A stretch of 64,000 nt of DNA. Origin: Vibrio ziniensis (lineage in GTDB: Bacteria > Pseudomonadota > Gammaproteobacteria > Enterobacterales > Vibrionaceae). The stretch covers positions 1,054,001 through 1,118,000 of the forward strand of contig NZ_CP049331.1 of the NCBI RefSeq assembly GCF_011064285.1, read 5' to 3'. Below are positions 48,097-57,078 of this stretch, in pieces (the stretch's first letter is position 1; each line of letters opens with the position of its first letter). The translations under genes and the position numbers were made by a program. The notes beneath the pieces are model-generated. The model did no database searches and was not told the DNA's origin. It saw nothing but the letters and a program-made list of their open reading frames with translations.

Positions 48097-50514
48097 ATGG
48101 AAATACGTTCATCATTAAAGCGCAAAAGTATTTTAGCTCTCATCGTGTATTTGTGCTTTTTCCTGGCCACAATAGGCTCTCTGACATACTTGGCTGTTGA
48201 TTCCCCTTTTAGGAAGGAGCTGAAGCAGTACTTGGACGTACGTGCTGAGCTTCTTTCATCCCAAGTTTTGGACCCTCTCAACCGCTCTGTTGGGGTTCTT
48301 CAAAGTATCGTCAGTATCGCTCAGGCATCGGAAAATCAACAAGAAGCTTCTCGTATGCTGCGATCTATCTTTTCAACGGTTGATGATATCGTCATCAGCG
48401 GCGGCATATGGCCGAAGCCATTCAGCGTCGATTCTAATATTAAGTACAGTGGCTTGTTTTTTAACCGAGCTTTAGATGGTCAAATCGATCAGCTTCATTC
48501 TTGGAATAATCCAGAAGCTGGGGGGTATGACAGTGAAGTTTGGTACGTGTCGGGCATGGAAGAACCCAGTGGTAGCGTATTTTGGTCCCCTGTTTATGTG
48601 GACTCATTCACTCAAATACAGATGATAACAGTGACATCACCGTATTATGTAAATGGTGAGTTCGCTGGTGTCGTTACTGTCGACCTTTCACTACAAAGTT
48701 TAACGGCGTTAATTTCCCGACATGCTGAGCGATACGATCTTGGTGTCTCACTTAGAGATTCTTATGGCTCAACCATCACTGAACATAACTTTCGTTTGCG
48801 TGATGGTGCGTATGTTAGCAAATATACGTTCGGTGATTTTGACTGGAAGCTCGATGTCGTTAACTCTCGTCGGCTAGTCGATGAAGATGTGTTTGATTTA
48901 GTCATGAGTGTAGAGAAGGGCATTATCCCGTTCTTACTCTTCTGCTTGATGTTTGGTTATTACCTACTCAGTCGCTATTTAATTAACCCTATTGCGTTGA
49001 TCGCACAGAAGGTCGAAGAGTCAAAGGAGGGAGGAATCATTGAGATTCCTTACCGTAGCCACGATGAAATCCGCTATTTGATTGATACTTTCAATCAGAA
49101 AACTGTTTATTTGGAAGCAGAGAAAGTTAAGGCGCAAGCCTCGACGAAATCGAAAAGTATATTTCTTGCCACATTGTCACATGAAATTCGCACGCCAATG
49201 AATGGGGTCTTGGGGATGGCTCAGATTCTTCTGCGTGGAGATCTCAAGCCACAGCAGCGTAAGCAGTTAAAAAGCCTTTATGAGTCAGGCGAGCATATGA
49301 TGGCATTGCTGAATGAAATGCTCGACTTCTCTAAGTTTGAGCAAGGACATATGGAACTTGATTACAGTAAGTTCCCACTTGAATTCATTATAGGAAGTGT
49401 GACCAGTGTTTACTCTTCATTGTGTCATGAGAAGGGGCTGCAGTTTAAAGTCTATTCTGAAGTGCCAGCAAACCGCTGGTATTTTTCTGATAAGGCAAGA
49501 ATCCGTCAGATATTGTTTAATTTGTTGAACAACGCAGTGAAGTTTACTTCTCGCGGTTTGGTTGAAGTATTTTTCAGCGAAGTGAAGCTCGATGGACAGC
49601 TCTATCTGAGTATCCGAGTCCGTGATACCGGTATAGGAATAGAACAGGCGGCGCAGGAAAAAATATTCCGGCCATTTGAACAAGCCGAATCGTCTACGAC
49701 TCGTCGGTTTGGTGGTACAGGCCTTGGTTTGGCCATAGTGAAACAGATCGCTGAACTTATGGACGGGACGGTATCCGTTAATAGTCAGTTGGATATTGGC
49801 ACTAGTTTCCAAGTGAACTTAAAAATCGATGTTTGCGATCCAGAAACCCATGAAAACAATCCAGCTCGCCATTTAAGCTATTCAGGACTAAAAGTACTAA
49901 TAGTTGAAGATAACCGTACCAATACAATGATCATAGAGACTTTTATGAAGAATAAAGGTTTTGAGTGTGAATGTGTTGAAAATGGTGATTTGGCAATACA
50001 AGCCGTCGCCAATGGGCAATTTGACCTTGTTCTGATGGATAACCACATGCCTGTAAAAGATGGAGTGGAGGCTATCCAGGCAATACGACATCTTGAAAGC
50101 TGTCAATCTAAAGTATTGATCCTCGGATGTACGGCAGATGTATTCAAAGAGACAAGGGAAGGTCTAATGAATGCTGGCGCAGATGCTATTGTTGCAAAAC
50201 CTATCAACGAAATCGAACTGGATGATGCACTCTATAGTCACATTAACAAACTCTATCAATACCATTCCAAGATGCCAAAATTAGACTTTAGTGGTGCCAC
50301 AGAAGAGATGTTAGTCAAATTCTATATCGCAATAGAAAATAAAGCATTGGGTGAGGCGTTGGACATCATTGAGATACTAGAAAATTCTTTGGCGCTACCT
50401 GATGAGAGTCAGTTAGCCTCAGCGCTAAAAACAGTGAAGTCTCATTTAGAAGGTGGGGAATTACCGCCGAAATCTGCCATCGATTTATTAACCGTATTAC
50501 TGTCTGATTATTAG
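48097..50514 (+). CDS. Hybrid sensor histidine kinase with cache-type sensor and receiver domain
   Basis: An 805-residue membrane kinase. The first helix spans about residues 12-33. A periplasmic dCache-like domain follows (about 38-270; SGGIWPKPF, YYVNGEFAGVVTVDLSL). The second helix is near 276-296, then HAMP, the phosphoacceptor His362 in SHEIRTPMNGVLGMAQ, N box FNLLNNAVKF, G boxes DTGIGI and FGGTGLGLAIVKQ, and a receiver domain with Asp648 in LVLMDNHMPVKDG. An 80-residue helical tail follows the receiver. No response regulator lies next to it, so the partner is elsewhere. The ligand is unknown. Confidence 0.93.
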   Translation: MEIRSSLKRKSILALIVYLCFFLATIGSLTYLAVDSPFRKELKQYLDVRAELLSSQVLDPLNRSVGVLQSIVSIAQASENQQEASRMLRSIFSTVDDIVISGGIWPKPFSVDSNIKYSGLFFNRALDGQIDQLHSWNNPEAGGYDSEVWYVSGMEEPSGSVFWSPVYVDSFTQIQMITVTSPYYVNGEFAGVVTVDLSLQSLTALISRHAERYDLGVSLRDSYGSTITEHNFRLRDGAYVSKYTFGDFDWKLDVVNSRRLVDEDVFDLVMSVEKGIIPFLLFCLMFGYYLLSRYLINPIALIAQKVEESKEGGIIEIPYRSHDEIRYLIDTFNQKTVYLEAEKVKAQASTKSKSIFLATLSHEIRTPMNGVLGMAQILLRGDLKPQQRKQLKSLYESGEHMMALLNEMLDFSKFEQGHMELDYSKFPLEFIIGSVTSVYSSLCHEKGLQFKVYSEVPANRWYFSDKARIRQILFNLLNNAVKFTSRGLVEVFFSEVKLDGQLYLSIRVRDTGIGIEQAAQEKIFRPFEQAESSTTRRFGGTGLGLAIVKQIAELMDGTVSVNSQLDIGTSFQVNLKIDVCDPETHENNPARHLSYSGLKVLIVEDNRTNTMIIETFMKNKGFECECVENGDLAIQAVANGQFDLVLMDNHMPVKDGVEAIQAIRHLESCQSKVLILGCTADVFKETREGLMNAGADAIVAKPINEIELDDALYSHINKLYQYHSKMPKLDFSGATEEMLVKFYIAIENKALGEALDIIEILENSLALPDESQLASALKTVKSHLEGGELPPKSAIDLLTVLLSDY

Positions 50515-50774
50515 ATTAGTTGGGCTTTTATCATGGCTTCCTCCTAAATCTTCAAAGCATAGAAGAATCATTTGTTATAACTGTGTGAAATAAGAGAGAG
50601 ATGCTACTTTGCATTTCTTTTGTGGTTGTTTATTCATTAACTTGTTCCAAATACGAGATCAAAAACTATATAAGTTGTGTTCTAATGGCGCCATTATCTA
50701 CCAGATCTTTTAGTGGTGGTGATATGTGTTATAAGAGTGCTTATTTTGCAGTTTATTATCTTGTGAGGACATAA

Positions 50775-51224
50775 ATGAAAGCTCGCGGCCCTTTTTGTAT
50801 ACGTCATGCTGCTGCGGACACTTTTGCTATGGTGGTGTTTTGCTTCGTGTCGGGGATGATTATTGAAATATTCATCTCTCAAATGACATTCGAACAATCA
50901 CTGGCTTCGCGAACTTTGTCTATTCCCGTTAACATTGCTATCGCCTGGCCTTACGGTATATTTCGAGATTTTATGCTGAGACAAGGGCGCCGTATTTCAG
51001 AAACTAGCATCATGAAAAACGTGTCTGATTTAGTTGCTTATGTTCTTTTTCAATCACCTGTCTACGCTGCGATTTTATTCACAGTCGGAGCTTCAACCGA
51101 CCAAATCATAACAGCCGTTGCAAGTAACGCGGTGGTATCTTGTGGTATGGGAGTCGTTTATGGTTACTTTCTTGATATGTGCCGCCGCTGGTTTAGAGTG
51201 CCAGGGTATTATCAAGCGATGTAA
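50775..51224 (+). CDS. alaE: L-alanine exporter AlaE
   Basis: A 149-residue inner-membrane protein with four membrane helices. [32 protein letters not shown] and [14 protein letters not shown] match AlaE of E. coli over the full length. It exports excess alanine. The upstream 260 bp (50515-50774) hold no gene; GTGAGGA precedes the ATG. Confidence 0.93.
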   Translation: MKARGPFCIRHAAADTFAMVVFCFVSGMIIEIFISQMTFEQSLASRTLSIPVNIAIAWPYGIFRDFMLRQGRRISETSIMKNVSDLVAYVLFQSPVYAAILFTVGASTDQIITAVASNAVVSCGMGVVYGYFLDMCRRWFRVPGYYQAM

Positions 51225-51382
51225 CCCGCTGGTAGAATAAAAGTAATATGTAGGGAAAATATTCAATTTAGCCAATAAGTAAGCAAATAACTTAGTTAGG
51301 ACACTTTTTTTAGGTTTTTTCCTTGACGATCAAAGGCTGAATCATTAAATTAGCGCCTCGTTATCCTTTATGGTTAACCTCC

Positions 51383-51470
51383 GGTGAGTTGTCCGAGTGG
51401 CTTAAGGAGCACGCCTGGAAAGTGTGTATACGGCAACGTATCGAGAGTTCGAATCTCTTGCTCACCGCCA
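51383..51470 (+). tRNA. tRNA-Ser (anticodon GGA)
   Basis: An 88-nt serine-type tRNA with encoded CCA. The acceptor arm is GGTGAGT with GCTCACC, the anticodon loop CTGGAAA gives GGA at 51417-51419, and the long variable arm runs from TATACGG to CGTATC, as class II tRNAs have. The T arm has GTTCGAATC. A terminator follows. There is no integrase or repeated 3' end to suggest an inserted island. Confidence 0.95.
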
Positions 51471-51478
51471 CATTCATG

Positions 51479-51506
51479 AAAAAAGACGTCTTAGGGCGTC
51501 TTTTTT
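51479..51506 (+). terminator. Terminator of tRNA-Ser
   Basis: AAAAAAGACGTC (51479-51490) pairs with GGCGTCTTTTTT (51495-51506) around TTAG, one G-U. Confidence 0.9.
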
Positions 51507-51795
51507 ATTTATATTAGCCATAAAATTCAATTGGTTAATATTGCACTCCATCCTTGTAAATACATCCCTATCCAAGTTTTCCTGTAATGCTAAAAGTAAT
51601 GCTTTCTACTCTGTATAAAAGCAGGTGTTGAGCCATTTTTAACTGAATAGTTATATTCGATGTCCTTATATAAGGATATGAAGTTATTGATAAGGTTATG
51701 CAAAGATCTGTTGATTAATATTTGAACTGTTTCATAAAGCTATACAAGCAATCATGTTACTTTGAATAGATCTTTATGCTATTCAAGGATGAAAA
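51507..51795 (+). other. Intergenic region before TraF-like gene
   Basis: 289 bp, AT-rich, without a coding frame. A perfect 14-bp palindrome TCCTTATATAAGGA lies at 51663-51676, about 120 bp before the start, and may be an operator. No good promoter hexamers are seen. Confidence 0.4.
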
Positions 51796-52989
51796 ATGAA
51801 ATTTAAGACATGTCAGTTCATTGGACTGTTAACTTTATTTTTAAATATCCAGCCAGTACATGCTCTTTCATTTGATAGCCGCTCTACAGCCATGGGTGGG
51901 ATTGGTGTTTCAAGTGCTGATTATTTAACTGCCTCATTTCACAACCCAGCTCTGGTTGCTAAACATAATGCTACTGATAAATTTGCAGTGTTACCTTTTT
52001 CGATAGGAGGAGATGTACGAAATGATCAAGCAATGCTTAGTAACTTATATGATGCTATTGATGCTGTGAAAGAATACAACCGTGCAGCTAATCTAGGTGA
52101 GGAAATTGTAAGTGGAGTCGAGTTGATTAAAAGTTTATCAGCATTGAAGTATGATAAGGCTGATATATTTGTTGGTGTTGGAATGGCGGTTGCTATACCT
52201 AGTGAAACGCTATCCGTTAACTTATTTACCCATATGACCCTCGATACTACCATTCGAGCTAATATTATTGATGAAGACTTAGATTTACTAAGTTACATTG
52301 AATCTTATCGCCCACAATCATCGGGTAATATTACCGGTATTCGAGTTCATGACATCGGCTTCTCCCTCGCTAAGCCGATACCTTATGAGTCTGGTACATT
52401 GTTTTATGGCCTATCTCCTAAGATTCAATTGATTTACGCTTTCAATTACTCTGCAAATTTGGATACATTCAACGCCTCTGATTTTGACCGAAGTGATTAT
52501 GTCGTAGATAAATCCACATTCAACTTAGATGGAGGATTAGCGTATAGCTATACCAATGGCGTTTCTGTCGGGTTAGTAGCTAAGAACTTATTTCCTAAAA
52601 AAATTTCAACGAAAGAATATCTTGGGATTGAGGGTACTTATTCGTTAAACCCTGTTTATAAGGCATCTGTCAGTTATAGTAATTCTAGCTTTACGCTAGG
52701 GCTCGATACTGACTTAAATGCAACCAAAAGATTTGAGAGCCTTACATTCTTCAATTTCAAGGCTGCGAATGATGATATCCAAATGGCGGGAGTGGGAGGG
52801 GAGTATAAGATTACCAATTGGTGTCAACTAAGAACTGGTTATCAGATGGATTTAAAAAATAATTTGAGCAATGTTATGACCATGGGGATGGGGTTTATCG
52901 CAGCCAAACTGTGGCATATTGATTTGTCGGCTGCATATGCAAACAAAAATCAATTTGGTGCGTCATTGCAAAACTATTTTACCTTTTAA
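51796..52989 (+). CDS. TraF_2-type (conjugal transfer TraF-like) outer-membrane protein
   Basis: A 397-residue exported protein: signal peptide MKFKTCQFIGLLTLFLNIQP ending VHA, then LSFDSRSTAMGGIGVSSADYL. The TAMGGIGVSSA and HNPAL elements resemble the FadL-like fold of the TraF_2 family. It ends ASLQNYFTF, a beta-barrel C-terminus. No other conjugation gene lies nearby, so the family name is not evidence of transfer. The gene is AT-rich compared with its neighbours. An outer-membrane transport or structural role is plausible. Confidence 0.75.
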   Translation: MKFKTCQFIGLLTLFLNIQPVHALSFDSRSTAMGGIGVSSADYLTASFHNPALVAKHNATDKFAVLPFSIGGDVRNDQAMLSNLYDAIDAVKEYNRAANLGEEIVSGVELIKSLSALKYDKADIFVGVGMAVAIPSETLSVNLFTHMTLDTTIRANIIDEDLDLLSYIESYRPQSSGNITGIRVHDIGFSLAKPIPYESGTLFYGLSPKIQLIYAFNYSANLDTFNASDFDRSDYVVDKSTFNLDGGLAYSYTNGVSVGLVAKNLFPKKISTKEYLGIEGTYSLNPVYKASVSYSNSSFTLGLDTDLNATKRFESLTFFNFKAANDDIQMAGVGGEYKITNWCQLRTGYQMDLKNNLSNVMTMGMGFIAAKLWHIDLSAAYANKNQFGASLQNYFTF

Positions 52990-53029
52990 GATGCTAGAGC
53001 AGATATGAACGTCTAAAGTGAAGTTGCAT

Positions 53030-53058
53030 GACTTGGTCGATAAGAATTGAACCAAGTC
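53030..53058. other. Hairpin between TraF-like gene and gltS
   Basis: GACTTGGT (53030-53037) pairs with ACCAAGTC (53051-53058), with a 13-nt loop. No T-run follows on the plus strand. Possible weak terminator for the convergent pair. Confidence 0.4.
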
Positions 53059-53098
53059 CCCTCACAATAAAGAGGACTTAGATTAGGATTATCGTGTT

Positions 53099-54325
53099 TT
53101 AACCAATAAACGAGATGTATCCCTGAAGGATTATCAAGTTAACGATGTCTATGAAAAATGCGCCGACAATAGGTACAACCATGAAAGCCTGAGGTGATGG
53201 GCCGAAACGGTTTACGATAGAACCCATGTTCATTACCGCCGTTGGTGTAGCCCCTAAACCGAAGCCACAGTGCCCGCCTGATATAACCGCGGCATCATAG
53301 TTACTTCCCATCACTTTAAACGTCACATAGTAAGTGAATATAGCAAGCATCACTGACTGAATGGCGAGTATGACTAAGAACGGAATCGCCAAGTCAAAAA
53401 TGTTCCACAGCTTTAAGCTCATCAGTGCCATCGCTAAGAATAGCGAAAGCGATACAGTACCGAGCATATCGATGGTTTCGGCATCCAGTTTACGAATTTT
53501 GGTTACTTCTAAGAAGTTGGTAATGACCACGCCAATAAACAATGCGTAAACGAAATCAGGAATCATCAACCATGAAATTTCAAATGTATTGACCCACAGT
53601 TCTACGTATTTCGCTCCGGTCACACAGATAAGTAAGAAGAACAGTTTCTCAATTACTTTCTTAGCCGTAACTTTGTCTTCTTCGTACTCATTGTAAGTCA
53701 CCAGTTCTGGGAACTTTTCGTGTGTTTTCGATCCTCTACCATATTCAGATTCAATGTTGTTTTTCTCTACCAAACGCTGTGCTACTGGGCTACCGATGAT
53801 GCCACCGATAATCAAACCAAATGTCGCAGATGCCATTGCGATTTCCAGTACGTTATCCATACCATAAACATCTTGGAAGGTCTGAGACCATGCTGCACCT
53901 GTTCCGTGACCACCAGATAGAGTGATAGAGCCTGCAATCAAGCCCATTAGAGGTTCAAGACCCAAAGCAGCAGCTAATGACACACCAATTGCGTTTTGGA
54001 TGATGATGTAGACCGATGCGACAGCTAAGAAGATAAAGACTTTCGCTCCGCCTTTCATCAGTTGGGTATAGTTTGCAGCGAGCCCTACAGTAGCAAAGAA
54101 CATCAACATGAAGGTGTTCTGAAGCGGTAAATCAAACTCTAAATCGATGCCATAAAAATGCAGTACAGTAATCAAGCAAGCGATAATTAGACCACCGACG
54201 ATCGGCTCTGGAATGTTGAACTTATTTAGAATCGGTAGTTTGGCATTAATGTAATGCCCTAGAAAAAGCACACTGATGGCAACTAAAAATGACTCAAGTG
54301 CACTTACTGATATCAAATGATTCAT
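53099..54325 (-). CDS. gltS: Sodium/glutamate symporter GltS
   Basis: A 408-residue inner-membrane protein with two inverted repeats. The two GGHGTGAAW/GGHCGFGLG reentrant motifs (SGGHGTGAAWSQTF; SGGHCGFGLGATPTAVMNM) are diagnostic of the ESS family. It takes up glutamate with sodium, as fits a marine species. It is convergent with the TraF-like gene and divergent from the GDSL gene. Confidence 0.95.
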   Translation of the reverse strand: MNHLISVSALESFLVAISVLFLGHYINAKLPILNKFNIPEPIVGGLIIACLITVLHFYGIDLEFDLPLQNTFMLMFFATVGLAANYTQLMKGGAKVFIFLAVASVYIIIQNAIGVSLAAALGLEPLMGLIAGSITLSGGHGTGAAWSQTFQDVYGMDNVLEIAMASATFGLIIGGIIGSPVAQRLVEKNNIESEYGRGSKTHEKFPELVTYNEYEEDKVTAKKVIEKLFFLLICVTGAKYVELWVNTFEISWLMIPDFVYALFIGVVITNFLEVTKIRKLDAETIDMLGTVSLSLFLAMALMSLKLWNIFDLAIPFLVILAIQSVMLAIFTYYVTFKVMGSNYDAAVISGGHCGFGLGATPTAVMNMGSIVNRFGPSPQAFMVVPIVGAFFIDIVNLIILQGYISFIG

Positions 54326-54486
54326 ATTGCCTCTTATTCGTGGTTATATTCATCGTTCTTAAGCGGAGAGTGTTATGCCTCTTGTAGGGTAATAGCAACC
54401 CCTCTACGGCTTTTTCCGAAAAAATTTATGAGAAATGTAAGTTTTTCATCGGTTTTATCATCAGATAAGAAGAAAGGAGTCAGAAA

Positions 54487-55329
54487 ATGACCAGAGATGA
54501 GCTTCTAAATGAACTCACAGATTCAGAATGCCTAGACTTGGTAAAGCTCTATCAAGCGGATACTACCCAACATTTCTATACTCTGGTTGAACAGCTCTAT
54601 AAGCTGCGTGATGAGCATGGTTTCACGACGCGAATTTCTCGATTCAAAACTGAAGTAGAAAAACTCACTCAATCTCTTGATGGTTTTAATGTCACGCCGC
54701 AACATTTTAAGCAGATTGTGCAGGCGCTCGATTTAAGCCAACGAACCCAAAAGGTAAGCCGCTTCATGCAAACAAAAGATAACCACCTAGCTTTTGCAAA
54801 ACCTGTTGATTTAGTGATGTATGGTGATTCCATTACTGAGTGGGGACCATGGCATGACGGCATTCACTGTGTATCGTTGGCGAACCGTGGGTTAGGTGGC
54901 GATACGACAGACGGTATGATCTTCCGTATAGAGAGCACAGTTGCTTGTCAGCCGAAATTAATTTGTATGATGGCTGGTATCAACGATTTGGCGCAGGGCT
55001 ACACTGTTGAAGAAATCATAGATAACTATGGGCAGATGTTGAACTACTGGCATGAGCGCGGTATCGACGTGTGGGTTCAGTCAACATTGTTTGTTGGGCA
55101 GCGCCTACAAGATTTAAACCCTTTAGTAGCGCAATTGAATCAAGAGCTAATCAAGCTTTGTGATAAAACAGGTGCCAAGTTTATCGATTTAAACGCTGTG
55201 CTTTGCCCCGAAGGCTTTCTGCCATTGAATTGCAGTGCTGATGATCTTCATCTTAACTCTCACGCTTATGGACAATGGATTACTTTGCTTACCCCAATGC
55301 TGGAGGAGTATTTTAGCCTTTGCGAGTGA
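54487..55329 (+). CDS. SGNH/GDSL hydrolase with N-terminal helical extension
   Basis: A 280-residue cytoplasmic protein. The catalytic serine is Ser115 in VMYGDSITEWG; the oxyanion residues lie in NRGLGGDTTDG and MAGINDL; the Asp-His pair is in SADDLHLNSHAY (about 252-255). The domain is preceded by about 105 helical residues with no signal peptide, which is longer than usual for the family. No substrate can be named. GAAAGGAG lies before the ATG. It is a single gene ending in a strong terminator. Confidence 0.87.
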   Translation: MTRDELLNELTDSECLDLVKLYQADTTQHFYTLVEQLYKLRDEHGFTTRISRFKTEVEKLTQSLDGFNVTPQHFKQIVQALDLSQRTQKVSRFMQTKDNHLAFAKPVDLVMYGDSITEWGPWHDGIHCVSLANRGLGGDTTDGMIFRIESTVACQPKLICMMAGINDLAQGYTVEEIIDNYGQMLNYWHERGIDVWVQSTLFVGQRLQDLNPLVAQLNQELIKLCDKTGAKFIDLNAVLCPEGFLPLNCSADDLHLNSHAYGQWITLLTPMLEEYFSLCE

Positions 55330-55338
55330 TGGATAATT

Positions 55339-55367
55339 AAGCGCCTAATGTTTAACATTCGGCGCTT
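55339..55367. terminator. Bidirectional terminator, GDSL gene and iaaA
   Basis: AAGCGCC (55339-55345) and AATGTT (55347-55352) pair with AACATT (55354-55359) and GGCGCTT (55361-55367), with one internal mismatch. Confidence 0.75.
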
Positions 55368-55381
55368 TCCGTTCATCTTTA

Positions 55382-56311
55382 TCACTCATAAATCTTCGAT
55401 TGAGCGGGTTGGTTCGAACCACCCCAGCCTCGGTACATACCTTCAGTATTGAACGGAAGGGCGATGTTACCTTGATTATCGACGGCAATAACACCGCCGT
55501 TGCCACCTGTACTGGCTAGATCATGAAAGACAACATGATTGGTGGCTTGCTCTAGGCTTTCATTGGCGAGCTTCATGCGAGACGAAATATTGTGTGCAAC
55601 CACATGTCGTAAGAAATGCTCACCATGTCCAGTTGCAGACACTGCACAAGTGTGGTTGTTGGCGTAAGTTCCTGCCCCAATCACTGGAGAGTCACCGATA
55701 CGACCATATTGTTTATTGGTAATCCCACCTGTAGAGGTCGCAGCCGCTAGGTTACCGTGTTTATCAAAAGCAACAGCGCCGACGGTACCGTATTTGTAGT
55801 CGTTATCCGTTGGTTCAAGAATCACTTCCTGAGCTTTTAACGCTGATTGAAGCTGTTGATAACGCATCTCTGTTGAGAAATAGGTGTTATCGACTTCAAC
55901 TAAGCCGATATCGCGAACAAATTGTTCAGCGCCTTCGCCACCAAGATAAACATGAGGAGAGCAATCCATAACCGCTCTGGCAACGTTGATTGGGTTTGGG
56001 CTGAAACGAATGCCAGATACTGCGCCAGCGTCGAGAGTTTTTCCACACATGATAGAAGCATCAAGCTCGTGTTTCCCCTCGTGATTAAATACCGCACCTT
56101 TGCCAGCATTAAACCACGAGCAGTCTTCTAACATGTTTACTGCAACTTGAACGACGTCCAGAGCACTTGCTCCTTCTTTAAGGCTTGCTAGTCCATCCTC
56201 GATAATCTCTTTTAAAACCGTGGTAATTTCCAATTCTTGTTCAGGAGTTAGTTTCCCTTTGGACATAGCACCTGCGCCGCCGTGAATAGCAATAGAATAC
56301 TCGTTTAACAT
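55382..56311 (-). CDS. iaaA: Isoaspartyl peptidase/L-asparaginase
   Basis: A 309-residue Ntn-hydrolase that cleaves itself before a threonine. The nucleophile is Thr176 in KYGTVGAVA; the subunit boundary is just before it. AIHGGAGAMS, FNAGKGAVFN and GNLAAATSTGG, then GHGEHFLRH are typical. The enzyme splits isoaspartyl dipeptides and L-asparagine. The ATG at 56311 has AAGGA five bases upstream. It is the last gene of an operon with the aapJQMP amino-acid importer, suggesting that imported asparagine or isoaspartyl peptides are its substrate. Confidence 0.93.
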   Translation of the reverse strand: MLNEYSIAIHGGAGAMSKGKLTPEQELEITTVLKEIIEDGLASLKEGASALDVVQVAVNMLEDCSWFNAGKGAVFNHEGKHELDASIMCGKTLDAGAVSGIRFSPNPINVARAVMDCSPHVYLGGEGAEQFVRDIGLVEVDNTYFSTEMRYQQLQSALKAQEVILEPTDNDYKYGTVGAVAFDKHGNLAAATSTGGITNKQYGRIGDSPVIGAGTYANNHTCAVSATGHGEHFLRHVVAHNISSRMKLANESLEQATNHVVFHDLASTGGNGGVIAVDNQGNIALPFNTEGMYRGWGGSNQPAQSKIYE

Positions 56312-56319
56312 ATACATCC

Positions 56320-57054
56320 TTAGTGGTGAATCAGCTGGTTTAGAAACTCGCGCGTACGAGGTGATTTAGGTGCAGAGAAAAATTCTTCAGGGTTGTTTTC
56401 TTCGACGATCTGGCCTTGGTCCATGAAGATGACTCGATCAGCAACTTTGCGTGCAAAGCCCATTTCATGCGTTACGCACAGCATAGTCATCCCTTCGCTT
56501 GCTAAATCAGTCATGACATCAAGTACCTCAGAGATCATTTCTGGGTCGAGTGCAGAAGTTGGTTCATCAAAGAGCATTACTTCAGGGTTCATGCACAGCG
56601 CACGAGCGATCGCAACACGTTGTTGTTGTCCTCCTGAAAGCTGACTCGGGTATTTGTTTGCCTGTTCTCTGATTTTCACTTTGTTGAGCAGAGCTAGCGC
56701 TTTATCAATCGCCACATGTTCTTTGATACCCAAGTTAGACGTTTGCGGTAGCACGCAGTTTTCCAATACAGTGAGGTGAGGGAACAGGTTGAACGACTGA
56801 AAACACATACCCACTTGCTTACGCAACTCAATCAGATCTTTTGGGGTATCACTGACTTCTTGACCGAACACGTTGAGAGAACCCGATTGGTGCTTTTCCA
56901 ATTGGTTGATGCAGCGAATTAACGTTGACTTCCCCGATCCCGAAGGGCCGCAGATAACGATGCGTTCGCCTTTCTTTACGCTTAAGTTGATATCGCGAAG
57001 GGCATGGTATGAGTCGTACCACTTATTTAAATTTTTGGTGTTGATGACTTCCAT
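56320..57054 (-). CDS. aapP: General L-amino-acid ABC transporter, ATP-binding subunit (AapP-like)
   Basis: A 244-residue ABC ATPase: Walker [10 protein letters not shown], signature LSGGQQQR, Walker [15 protein letters not shown], His switch [19 protein letters not shown] precedes the ATG. It follows aapM by 24 bp and precedes iaaA by 8 bp. Family members (AapP, BztD) take up acidic and neutral amino acids. Confidence 0.92.
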   Translation of the reverse strand: MEVINTKNLNKWYDSYHALRDINLSVKKGERIVICGPSGSGKSTLIRCINQLEKHQSGSLNVFGQEVSDTPKDLIELRKQVGMCFQSFNLFPHLTVLENCVLPQTSNLGIKEHVAIDKALALLNKVKIREQANKYPSQLSGGQQQRVAIARALCMNPEVMLFDEPTSALDPEMISEVLDVMTDLASEGMTMLCVTHEMGFARKVADRVIFMDQGQIVEENNPEEFFSAPKSPRTREFLNQLIHH

Positions 57055-57078
57055 GTAATAACTTCTCCTAAAAGGGCA

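Noticed and set aside
51383..51795. tRNA-Ser as an attachment site for a genomic island
   Set aside because: No integrase, no repeat of the tRNA 3' end downstream, and gltS and other core genes follow soon after.
51796..52989. TraF-like gene as a sign of a conjugative element
   Set aside because: No relaxase, coupling protein or other transfer gene is present; the family has many chromosomal FadL-like members.
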